A stretch of DNA of 8,986 nucleotides, from positions 1 to 8,986 of the forward strand of contig CANQZH010000036.1 in assembly GCA_947628245.1 (NCBI GenBank). The letters run 5' to 3'. This DNA is from an uncultured Bacilli bacterium. Its GTDB lineage: Bacteria; Bacillota_I; Bacilli_A; RF39; UBA660. A program made the position numbers and the translations under genes. Each line of letters begins with the position of its first letter. Within the stretch, counting starts at the first letter, position 1. Shown piece by piece: positions 1 through 5,774 of the stretch. The notes under the pieces were generated by a model. That model was not told the origin of the DNA, did no database searches, and saw only the letters and a list, made by a program, of their open reading frames with translations.

Positions 1-2
1 AT

Positions 3-83
3 AGAATTAGAGAACCATACTATATAAATAACAAGATAGCAACCATTACTAAAAATGATAATGATGCAATATTAAAAAAATAA
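3..83 (+). CDS. Possible C-terminal tail of an upstream gene (5' end outside window)
   Basis: One plus-strand frame is open from base 3 to a TAA at 81-83. It reads 26 residues beginning RIREPYY and ending AILKK, a charged, hydrophilic tail with a Lys-rich end that would suit the C-terminus of a gene starting before the window. The stretch is too short to assign a family, and chance openness over 26 codons in such AT-rich DNA is quite possible. No clear intrinsic terminator follows it before the promoter at 179. Confidence 0.3.
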   Translation, partial: RIREPYYINNKIATITKNDNDAILKK

Positions 84-178
84 AGAAGTATTATATTTAA
101 CAAAAGATAAAATAAACAAAAAAAACTATTAGAAATAAAAATATTATTTATAAATCTAAAGAAAATCGTGAAAAAATG

Positions 179-206
179 TTTACTTAACCAATTAAAATGA
201 TATAAT
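179..206 (+). promoter_or_regulatory. Strong sigma-A promoter with extended -10
   Basis: A -35-like TTTACT (179-184) is followed by a 16-nt spacer and a consensus TATAAT (201-206). The TG at 198-199 gives an extended -10 (TGN-TATAAT). The predicted start is near base 213. What follows is not an ORF with a ribosome-binding site but a short structured stretch with a terminator, so the promoter probably serves a small RNA or a leader. The same TTTACT-N16-TATAAT arrangement recurs at 5726-5753. Confidence 0.7.
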
Positions 207-212
207 GAAAGT

Positions 213-287
213 ACTTTAGATTGTTGCAGGTGTATTTATACACTTGGTAGAAGTTTTTCAAAAGGAAGAATTTATTTCTTCTTTTTG
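213..287 (+). ncRNA. Candidate small RNA or regulatory leader, about 75 nt
   Basis: The stretch lies between the promoter at 179-206 and the terminator at 259-287. It has an 8-bp stem with a 4-nt loop: arm 227-234 (CAGGTGTA), loop 235-238 (TTTA), arm 239-246 (TACACTTG), with one G-U pair. A short outer pairing, ACTT 213-216 with AAGT 251-254, would close an asymmetric internal loop below it. No ORF with a Shine-Dalgarno sequence lies inside. I do not recognise the family. It lacks the GNRA loop and AGCAG motif of SRP RNA, the T-box GGUGG element, and any riboswitch signature I know. It could be an independent sRNA or an attenuated leader whose downstream gene has been lost, since only a doubtful 57-aa ORF follows. 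Confidence 0.45.
259..287 (+). terminator. Intrinsic terminator of the small transcript
   Basis: Arm CAAAAGGAAGAA (259-270), loop 271-275 and arm TTCTTCTTTTTG (276-287) pair over 12 bp with one G-U. The T-tract at 282-286 forms part of the stem, the usual A-tract/stem/U-tract form of a Gram-positive terminator, which could also work in the opposite direction. It ends a transcript started at about 213. Confidence 0.65.
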
Positions 288-332
288 CTTTATATAAAAA
301 TTTAATAAATTCAAAAGTGATATATAAGATAA

Positions 333-506
333 ATGTCTTCTAGAAAAAATGCCACAATTTTATATAAATCAATTTGTTTTTTTGATATCCAATATAGCAA
401 TAAAATTAAGTTATTAAGAATTTTTAGAAAGATGTATCTATCAAAATTCCAGACAGTGTTTGGAAAATTGAGTTTATATCATTTATTAAGTAATATTGAT
501 GAATGA
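333..506 (+). other. Doubtful 57-aa ORF in the 288-580 gap
   Basis: An ATG at 333 opens a frame to TGA at 504-506. The product starts MSSRKNATILY, ends LLSNIDE, and is basic with mixed hydrophobic residues. There is no purine-rich Shine-Dalgarno sequence upstream, no promoter other than the one for the small transcript, and no family I recognise. Local base composition is slightly richer in G+C than the flanks, so it could be a remnant of an older gene. I see nothing else in 288-580 except the tail end of the convergent minus-strand gene at 581. Confidence 0.2.
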
Positions 507-580
507 AACTTTTAAGAAGTGAGCATATAAAAGCTAAAATTGTCAATCATTTGAAAAAATTTTACTTTATATGATATAGT

Positions 581-1630
581 TTAATCTTTCTTTAGCATTC
601 TAGCTTTTTTATCATTTGAAATATTAGCAAGTAATTGTTGAATGTTTTCAGTTGTAATATTTTTCTTTTCTAAATACATATTTTCGATGTTATTCATAAA
701 TTCTAATAAGTAGCTGCTATTTTTTAAAACATATGATAACTCATTTTTTATATCAAAAAAACAAATATTAGAATGTTTATTCATATCAATATTTCCAATA
801 CAATATTCTTCATCAGGATAACAACCTATAGAAGTAATTATAGCTTTAAAAATAAGTTTTCTACTATTATAATTGATAGTTAATATTTGGTAACCAATTA
901 ATTCACTCCATTGGGAATTTCTTGACCACTCTTGTTCTTTTTCAAGATTTGCCTTCATATTTTCTTCATAGTGATTAATAATATAGACTAAAGAATTTAA
1001 AATTAATTCTCTATCTATCATACAATTTTTTTCAAATTCTCTTCTTTTTTGTTTTTGAATTTTTTCTTTTATTTTTTCTTCAATTTCTTTTTTCCTTTGT
1101 TGTTGTAAATCAATTGATATTTCTAAAAATTCTTGTAAAATTAATTCTAACTCTTTATCATTAATTTCTTCTAATAATTTGTTTGATCTTTTTTGATATA
1201 AATAATCTATAAAAGATTGAATATATTTAGGATTATTTGAAAAATTGTTAGAATAAAAGTTAGATGATGGTAAATAACATTTATCTTTAGAATCAAATAA
1301 TGTTTTTTCTTTTTTAATTTTATAAAGAGGATACACATCCATATCATAAATATTATAATTTATTGGTTCTATACAATAATCACAGTCCATAAGAAAATTA
1401 CTTTTGACACAGTGATATTTTTTCCTTTCAAATATAGTCATAAGTTTTGCTATAATATTTCCTATGTCTAGTAAATTATACGTAGAATATTTTATTATTT
1501 TATTTTTTAATTTAATTTCTTCTTGCTGTAATTTCTTTAAATTTTTTACATCTTGAAGTTCTTCAATTTTTTTCTTTAATTTTGCTATTTCATTATTTAA
1601 TTTATTTAATGTTTCTAAATCATTTGGCAT
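581..1630 (-). CDS. Coiled-coil protein of unknown function, 349 aa
   Basis: I do not recognise the family. The start is supported by AAGGAG about 8 nt upstream of the ATG (read on the minus strand). Residues 1-47 are a Lys/Glu/Leu-rich heptad region predicted to be a coiled coil. A hydrophobic segment of about residues 52-67 (NLLDIGNIIAKLMTIF) follows, then a His-Cys pair (H73, C74) and a C83-x2-C86 pair that could bind a metal. A second highly charged helix of about residues 165-200 precedes a C-terminal part with alternating hydrophobic residues, probably alpha/beta. There is no signal peptide or transmembrane helix, so it is likely cytoplasmic. It is divergent from the LysR regulator at 1720, the usual layout of a LysR gene and its target, so control by that regulator is plausible but unproven. 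Confidence 0.8.
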   Translation of the reverse strand: MPNDLETLNKLNNEIAKLKKKIEELQDVKNLKKLQQEEIKLKNKIIKYSTYNLLDIGNIIAKLMTIFERKKYHCVKSNFLMDCDYCIEPINYNIYDMDVYPLYKIKKEKTLFDSKDKCYLPSSNFYSNNFSNNPKYIQSFIDYLYQKRSNKLLEEINDKELELILQEFLEISIDLQQQRKKEIEEKIKEKIQKQKRREFEKNCMIDRELILNSLVYIINHYEENMKANLEKEQEWSRNSQWSELIGYQILTINYNSRKLIFKAIITSIGCYPDEEYCIGNIDMNKHSNICFFDIKNELSYVLKNSSYLLEFMNNIENMYLEKKNITTENIQQLLANISNDKKARMLKKD

Positions 1631-1689
1631 AATATCAACTCCTTATTTGAAGTATATCTTAAAATATGATATAAATATAATATATATTT

Positions 1690-1706
1690 CTTATATTAAA
1701 TATAAG
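1690..1706. promoter_or_regulatory. Perfect 17-bp palindrome, candidate LysR operator
   Basis: Arms CTTATATT (1690-1697) and AATATAAG (1699-1706) are exact inverted repeats around a central A. The palindrome contains a T-N11-A core (T1692, A1704), the general signature of LysR binding sites. It lies just upstream of the Shine-Dalgarno sequence of the LysR gene (1708-1716) and just downstream of a possible -10 TATAAT at 1676-1681, a position suited to autorepression. The region is almost pure A+T, so some palindromes are expected by chance. Confidence 0.4.
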
Positions 1707-1719
1707 TGAGGATGATATT

Positions 1720-2619
1720 ATGGATATAAGTTTAGATCTTTACCGTATATTTTATATTGTTGCAAAAGAAGGAAGTATATCGAAAGCCGCAAATGTTTTG
1801 TTTATATCTCAACCAGCAATTACATTTCAAATAAAAAAATTAGAAGAGAAGTTAGGTGTAAGTTTATTTACGAGAACAAAGTGGGGAATGATATTAACTG
1901 ATGAAGGTAAAGTATTATTTGAATATGTTAGTAAAGGAATAGAAAATATTAGTAATGGAGAAAATGCTTTATCTAATCTAAAAAATTTAGATAGCGGAAC
2001 TATTAGAATAGGTGTTTCAACAACAATATGTAGATATGTTTTAATGCCTTATTTAAAAAAATTTCACGAAAAATATCCAAATATAGATATTCAAATAAAT
2101 AATAATATTTCAAATAATTTAATAAAAGAATTAAGAAATGGTAATTTAGATATTTTAATATTATTTTATCCATCTATTGAAAATAAAGATTTAATGATTA
2201 TGCCAATTAAAAATGTTCAAGATATATTTGTGGGAAACAAAAAGTACTATGATTTAATAAAAAATAATAATAATTTAAATGATTTAAAATCATACCCTTT
2301 AATTTTTCCGAATTCTACATCTAATAGTAGAACGTATCTTAATAAATATTTAAAAGAAAATAATGTTAATTTAAAACCTAAATTAGAAGTTGTTAGCTAT
2401 AGTTTAATTGTTGATTTAGTAAAAACAGGATTTGGTATTGGTTTTGTTACGAAAGAATTTATAAAAGAAGAATTGGATAATAAGTCATTATATGAAATAA
2501 AAATAAATCCAAGTATTCCTAAAAGAACTATTGTAATTGCGACAAAGAATAAAAAAGAACCAAATTATAGTGTTAAAAAATTAATAGAAATGATAAATAA
2601 CAATGATTATGATTTTTAA
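1720..2619 (+). CDS. LysR-family transcriptional regulator
   Basis: A 299-aa protein of the normal length for the family. The N-terminal winged helix-turn-helix covers about residues 5-64. It shows the family pattern: a FYIVAKEGSISKAA segment, the recognition helix around S30-Q31-P32-A33-I34-T35, then IKKLEEKLGVSLFTR and the wing with LTDEGK. From about residue 92 (GTIRIGVSTT) comes the periplasmic-binding-protein-like effector domain, with a C-terminal subdomain motif GFGIGFVTKEF. It should bind DNA as a tetramer and respond to a small molecule that cannot be read from the sequence. The start is fixed by GAGGATGAT 4 nt before the ATG. The divergent partner is the unknown gene at 581-1630, and the palindrome at 1690-1706 is a candidate binding site. 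No clear terminator follows it. Confidence 0.93.
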   Translation: MDISLDLYRIFYIVAKEGSISKAANVLFISQPAITFQIKKLEEKLGVSLFTRTKWGMILTDEGKVLFEYVSKGIENISNGENALSNLKNLDSGTIRIGVSTTICRYVLMPYLKKFHEKYPNIDIQINNNISNNLIKELRNGNLDILILFYPSIENKDLMIMPIKNVQDIFVGNKKYYDLIKNNNNLNDLKSYPLIFPNSTSNSRTYLNKYLKENNVNLKPKLEVVSYSLIVDLVKTGFGIGFVTKEFIKEELDNKSLYEIKINPSIPKRTIVIATKNKKEPNYSVKKLIEMINNNDYDF

Positions 2620-2650
2620 AACTTTAAAATAATTTAGAAAATATTATAGA

Positions 2651-2678
2651 TTGTAATTTTTTTACTATGTAGTACAAT
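2651..2678 (+). promoter_or_regulatory. Possible promoter of the HipA remnant/DUF3037 unit
   Basis: TTGTAA (2651-2656), a 16-nt spacer and TACAAT (2673-2678) form a plausible sigma-A promoter about 450 bp upstream of the intact DUF3037 gene. ATTGTA (2650-2655) and TACAAT (2673-2678) are also inverted repeats of each other. If the kinase gene once extended upstream of here, this element arose after, or lies at, the truncation point. Confidence 0.35.
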
Positions 2679-2731
2679 AATATACAATTTAGTTGCAAGC
2701 TTAAATATGTAAAGGAAATTATTTTTAATGT

Positions 2732-3140
2732 TTTGATGTACTAAAATTTATTATTATAGAAATAAGGGTAATTTAATGATAGATTCAATATTTAAAAAAA
2801 TTTTTATGATTAATCATACACACATATTTGATTTAGGAACACTTTGGGATGAATTTCAATTGCCAAGATTAATTGTTAAAAAATTTGATATCAATAAACT
2901 TAATAAATTTAATTTTAATAATAATATTGAATCAATTAAAATAGATGAAGAATTTAATAATGAATTGAATAAATTTGTAAAAATATTAATAAATAATTTA
3001 TTAAAAATATTCCTAATGATTGGAATGCTTCAGATAAAGAAAAAAATTTGTTAGTTGATTATATTTATAATAGGTTTAATAGAGTTGATGAAATTTTAGA
3101 TTTATTAAATATTAAAGGTGGTGATAATAGTGAAATCTAG
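2732..3140 (+). pseudogene. Decayed C-terminal remnant of a HipA-like kinase
   Basis: Three frame segments together resemble the C-terminal end of HipA-like kinases that are paired with DUF3037 proteins. From 2732 the FDVLKF segment matches the helix before the catalytic loop. After an apparent 1-base loss near 2747-2749, the frame at 2749-2778 reads YYYRNKGNL, where active members have a loop of the NNDRNxGNL kind. The catalytic Asp position is therefore Tyr (TAT 2755-2757). The frame continues with KKIFMINHTHIFDLGTLWDE, resembling the IDHxHxF metal-binding region, in which the Asp is replaced by Asn. A second frameshift in the A-run at 3003-3007 (five As; six would restore the frame) moves the rest, starting NIPNDW and ending at TAG 3138-3140, into another frame. 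The whole N-terminal kinase lobe is missing. A start at ATG 2776 would give only a 92-aa frameshifted fragment, so I call it a pseudogene. Confidence 0.72.
3116..3125 (+). promoter_or_regulatory. Ribosome-binding site that decides the GTG start at 3130
   Basis: AGGTGGTGAT (3116-3125) is a good Shine-Dalgarno sequence 4 nt before the GTG at 3130. An in-frame GTG at 3118 lies inside this sequence and would leave no ribosome-binding site, so 3130 is the better start. The site lies within the last codons of the restored kinase frame, suggesting the two genes were translationally coupled. Confidence 0.65.
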
Positions 3141-3897
3141 AGTTAAATATGCAATTTTAAAATATGTTCCAAATTTAGAAAGAAATGAAAGAATTAATAT
3201 AGGAGTTACACTTCATTATCCTGAAAAAAAGCAACTTGAGATGACTACTATTAATAATTGGAAAAGAGTAAAAAGTTTTGATGATGAAGCTGATATTCAA
3301 TTTTTAAAAAAATATGTTGATGATTTAAAAGAACAATTTAATGTAAATTTAGTTAATGATTTTGATGGTTTTAGTTTGGATAATCCTTTGCTTCTTGATG
3401 AATTAACAAAATATTTTGTTAATAAATTTATATTTGAAATACATGAAATTGATACTAATGAAACATTTGGCGACTTATTAAAAAATTTAAAAAATATTTA
3501 TTTGTATTATGAAGTTGGTAAAGATAAACGTATAACTGAAAATGAAAGTAAAGCTTATATAGAACAACATTTGTTAGAAAATAATATTTCTTATGAAAAA
3601 CGAGGATCTAAAAATAGTATACAAGAACAATATGGTAATAATATTAATTTTGATTATAAAATTGATAATAATTATTACAAATTAATATTTTTGACTGAAG
3701 ATAATTATACAGCTTATGTAGGAATATTAAAAATGTGGCTTGCTAACGCAATAATGTTACAAAAGGAAAATAAACATTTGATTTTTGTAATTGATGATTT
3801 ATTAAAAAATGATAGAACTGAATCTTATAAGAAAATGTTATCTGATTATGGCGATGTAATTACTGTACAAGATTTTATTAATATAAAAAATGCTTGA
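3130..3897 (+). CDS. DUF3037-family protein, partner of HipA-like kinase
   Basis: The N-terminus from the GTG start reads VKSRVKYAILKYVPNLER followed by NERINIGV, which matches the opening of the DUF3037 family (a Y-x-IL-x-YVP segment, then ER-x-NIGV). The product is 255 aa, with a Lys/Asp-rich middle and a C-terminal alpha/beta segment around YKLIFLTEDNY and HLIFVIDDLL. The molecular function of the family is not established. From general knowledge, its genes commonly sit directly beside a HipA-like kinase gene. Here the restored kinase frame overlaps this gene's start by 11 bp, exactly such a pairing, but the kinase is broken while this gene is intact. It ends in TGA, which shows UGA is a stop in this organism. 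A terminator follows 4 nt later. Confidence 0.82.
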   Translation: MKSRVKYAILKYVPNLERNERINIGVTLHYPEKKQLEMTTINNWKRVKSFDDEADIQFLKKYVDDLKEQFNVNLVNDFDGFSLDNPLLLDELTKYFVNKFIFEIHEIDTNETFGDLLKNLKNIYLYYEVGKDKRITENESKAYIEQHLLENNISYEKRGSKNSIQEQYGNNINFDYKIDNNYYKLIFLTEDNYTAYVGILKMWLANAIMLQKENKHLIFVIDDLLKNDRTESYKKMLSDYGDVITVQDFINIKNA

Positions 3898-3901
3898 GTC
3901 T

Positions 3902-3929
3902 AACTAATCTAAATTTGATTAGTTTTTTT
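3902..3929 (+). terminator. Intrinsic terminator after the DUF3037 gene
   Basis: AACTAATC (3902-3909) pairs perfectly with GATTAGTT (3917-3924) across a 7-nt loop, and the T-run 3923-3929 follows. It lies 4 nt after the stop codon and 1 nt before the -35 box of the next promoter. Confidence 0.85.
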
Positions 3930-3930
3930 G

Positions 3931-3958
3931 TTGATTTAAGTGTTTAAAATGTTATACT
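3931..3958 (+). promoter_or_regulatory. Promoter of the 109-aa gene and ligD-like gene
   Basis: TTGATT (3931-3936), a 16-nt spacer and TATACT (3953-3958), with TG at 3950-3951 giving an extended -10. Predicted transcription starts near 3965, at the AGGAGGG Shine-Dalgarno sequence (3966-3972), so the leader is almost absent or the true start is slightly upstream. Confidence 0.65.
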
Positions 3959-3980
3959 AATCATTAGGAGGGTAAGTTGG

Positions 3981-4310
3981 ATGGAATTTAGTAAAAATTT
4001 AACTATTGAAGATGTAAAGTTAAAATATAGTTTAGATGATGGTGTTGCTTTAAGACTTGAAATGATAAAATCTATTTTAAATATGAATTATGATGAGTTA
4101 ATATTATTCTTAAAAAATATTATGAATTATGATGAAATGCAAATATGGTTAATGAGAAAACAAATGGAAGGTATAGAATTAACTTTAAATGATGAATTAA
4201 AAAAATTTTTTACCTTAAAAACTAATAATGATATTTTAAGATTATATGATGTTGAACAAAATTATGATCAAAATAATATTAATGAACTTAAACTATTATT
4301 AAAAAGTTAA
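3981..4310 (+). CDS. Small helical protein of unknown function, 109 aa
   Basis: I do not recognise this protein. The ATG at 3981 follows a near-ideal AGGAGGG at 3966-3972 with 8-nt spacing, so translation should be strong. The product is acidic, looks largely alpha-helical and carries a short internal repeat, NMNYDEL then IMNYDEM at about residues 34-53. It has no Cys, no signal peptide and no membrane segment, and is likely cytoplasmic. It is the first gene of a two-gene unit: ligD starts 47 bp downstream on the same strand, with no terminator or clear promoter between. This suggests co-expression with the NHEJ enzyme, but a functional link is inference only. Confidence 0.82.
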   Translation: MEFSKNLTIEDVKLKYSLDDGVALRLEMIKSILNMNYDELILFLKNIMNYDEMQIWLMRKQMEGIELTLNDELKKFFTLKTNNDILRLYDVEQNYDQNNINELKLLLKS

Positions 4311-4357
4311 GTACATATATTTTTCTTTAATTACCAAAATAATATTGAGGTAATGTT

Positions 4358-5725
4358 ATGGATAATTTAAGAAAATATAATACTAAAAGAAATTTTAATA
4401 AAACTAAAGAACCTATTGGGAAAAGAAATGTTAAACATCATAAATTAAGATTTGTAGTACAACATCATTTAGCAAGTCACGATCATTATGATTTACGTTT
4501 AGAAAGTAATGGTGTTTTAAAAAGTTGGGCTGTTCCTAAAGGACCAAGTTATAAAATTGGTGATAAAAGATTAGCCGTTATGGTAGAAGATCATCCATAT
4601 TCTTATCGCAATTTTGAAGGAATAATTCCTAAGGGAGAATATGGTGGAGGAACAGTAATGATATTTGATGAAGGATATTATGAATGTTTAAATTCTTCTA
4701 TAAAAGGTAAAATGATTAAGTTTAGATTATTTGGAAGTCGTTTAAAGGGTTTATGGACTTTAGTTAAAATAAAAGATAATAATTGGCTATTATTAAAAGA
4801 AAATGATGAATATGCTAATTATTTAGATATTTCTAAAATTGATAAAAGTATTAGAAGTGGAAGAACAATGAAAGAAATATTTAAAAATGCAACTTTTATT
4901 AAAGAAGATAATCAAACTTATGTTGAAACTATTTTAATAACTAATCCACAAAAAGTAATTTTTACTAATCCTAAAGTTACTAAATTAGATTTAGTTTTAT
5001 ATTATCAAAAAGTTGCTAAAAGAATGTTACCATTTTTGGATAAAAGACTTATTAGTACAATTAGATGTCCTAATGGTAAGAAATTTTTTAAAAAACATTT
5101 AGAAACTAAAAGTGATGGAATTAAAAGATATAAGAAAGAAGATTATTATTATATTGAAACAATAAGTGGATTAATAAGTGAAGTTCAAATGAATAGTTAT
5201 GAATTTCATCTTTGGGGTAGTCGTCTTCCGAGTAATAAACCTGATATGATGGTTTTTGATTTAGATCCTGATGAAACTGTTAGTTTAAAAGATTTAAGAA
5301 CTGGGGTAAAAGATTTAAAAAATATTTTAGATAGTTTTGGGTTAAAATCTTTTTTAAAAACTAGTGGAGGTAAAGGTTATCACGTTGTCGTGCCTATTCA
5401 GTCTATTAAGTCTTGGGATGAATTTCGCTTAACAGCTAAAAATATTGTTAAATTAATGGAAATGAAGTGGCCTAGTAAATATGTAAGTAATATGAGTAAG
5501 AAAAAAAGACATCATAAAATATTTATTGATTGGGTAAGAAATAATTATGGTTCTACTAGTGTTGCCCCTTATTCAGTTAGATTAAGAGCTAAACCAACTG
5601 TTTCAATGCCTATTAAATGGAGTGAATTAGATTATATAAAGCCTGATGAAATAACAATTAAAGAAGCTTTAAAAAGATTAAATAATAAAGATCCTTGGGA
5701 AGGCTTTTTTGAAGTAAAACAATAA
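4358..5725 (+). CDS. ligD: LigD-like NHEJ protein: 3'-phosphoesterase plus primase-polymerase, no ligase
   Basis: A 455-aa protein with two LigD modules. Residues about 30-145 are the 3'-phosphoesterase (PE) domain. H37, H43, D45, R47, H79 and Y83 match the metal and catalytic residues known in Pseudomonas LigD (H42, H48, D50, R52, H84, Y88), with a constant offset of five. The GVLKSWAVPKGPS and PKGEYGGGTV motifs are also present. Residues about 193-450 are the archaeo-eukaryotic primase-type polymerase: catalytic D301-x-D303 in FDLDPD, TSGGKGYH at 335-342, and the third Asp D391 in FIDW. The PE domain would trim 3' ends and the polymerase fill gaps or add ribonucleotides at breaks held by Ku. 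No ATP-dependent ligase module is present, and neither ku nor a ligase gene is in the window, so sealing must use another protein. Start: GAGG 4347-4350, 7 nt before the ATG. Confidence 0.93.
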   Translation: MDNLRKYNTKRNFNKTKEPIGKRNVKHHKLRFVVQHHLASHDHYDLRLESNGVLKSWAVPKGPSYKIGDKRLAVMVEDHPYSYRNFEGIIPKGEYGGGTVMIFDEGYYECLNSSIKGKMIKFRLFGSRLKGLWTLVKIKDNNWLLLKENDEYANYLDISKIDKSIRSGRTMKEIFKNATFIKEDNQTYVETILITNPQKVIFTNPKVTKLDLVLYYQKVAKRMLPFLDKRLISTIRCPNGKKFFKKHLETKSDGIKRYKKEDYYYIETISGLISEVQMNSYEFHLWGSRLPSNKPDMMVFDLDPDETVSLKDLRTGVKDLKNILDSFGLKSFLKTSGGKGYHVVVPIQSIKSWDEFRLTAKNIVKLMEMKWPSKYVSNMSKKKRHHKIFIDWVRNNYGSTSVAPYSVRLRAKPTVSMPIKWSELDYIKPDEITIKEALKRLNNKDPWEGFFEVKQ

Positions 5726-5738
5726 TTTACTTCTTTTT
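5711..5738 (+). terminator. Intrinsic terminator overlapping the ligD stop codon
   Basis: GAAGTAAA (5711-5718) pairs perfectly with TTTACTTC (5726-5733), the loop is 7 nt (5719-5725), and a T-run 5734-5738 follows. The left arm is inside the ligD coding sequence, the stop codon TAA (5723-5725) is in the loop, and the right arm contains the -35 box of the next promoter. A ribosome at the stop codon would cover the left arm, so termination may depend on translation. Confidence 0.75.
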
Positions 5739-5753
5739 ATTTTATGGTATAAT
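5726..5753 (+). promoter_or_regulatory. Promoter of the large repeat-protein gene
   Basis: TTTACT (5726-5731), a 16-nt spacer and TATAAT (5748-5753), with TG at 5745-5746 (extended -10). It has the same boxes and spacing as the promoter at 179-206. Transcription would start near 5760, followed by AGGTGATG (5765-5772) and the ATG at 5775, a leader of about 15 nt. The -35 box lies in the right arm of the ligD terminator. Confidence 0.72.
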
Positions 5754-5774
5754 AAAAAACATTTAGGTGATGTT

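Noticed and set aside
213..287. SRP (4.5S-type) RNA
   Set aside because: The size is similar to short bacterial SRP RNAs, but the hairpin loop is TTTA and not GNRA, and the conserved AGCAG side of the internal loop is missing.
2650..2678. Inverted repeat ATTGTA/TACAAT as a recombination or attachment site
   Set aside because: There is no matching copy elsewhere in the window, no integrase or transposase gene, and no target duplication. The boxes are explained as well by a promoter with 16-nt spacing.
2776..3054. Stand-alone 92-aa gene starting at ATG 2776
   Set aside because: The family-like sequence extends upstream of the ATG (RNKGNL) and continues downstream in another frame (NIPNDW onward), and the last residues of the 92-aa reading are frameshift product. 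It is better explained as a pseudogene fragment.
3118..3129. GTG at 3118 as start of the DUF3037 gene
   Set aside because: This codon lies inside the Shine-Dalgarno sequence AGGTGGTGAT and has no purine-rich site of its own; GTG 3130 has correct spacing.
4330..4354. Riboswitch or thermosensor hiding the ligD ribosome-binding site
   Set aside because: The inverted repeat ATTACC/GGTAAT is only 6 bp with a 13-nt loop, which is weak and likely by chance in AT-rich DNA. It is noted only as a minor point with the ligD unit.
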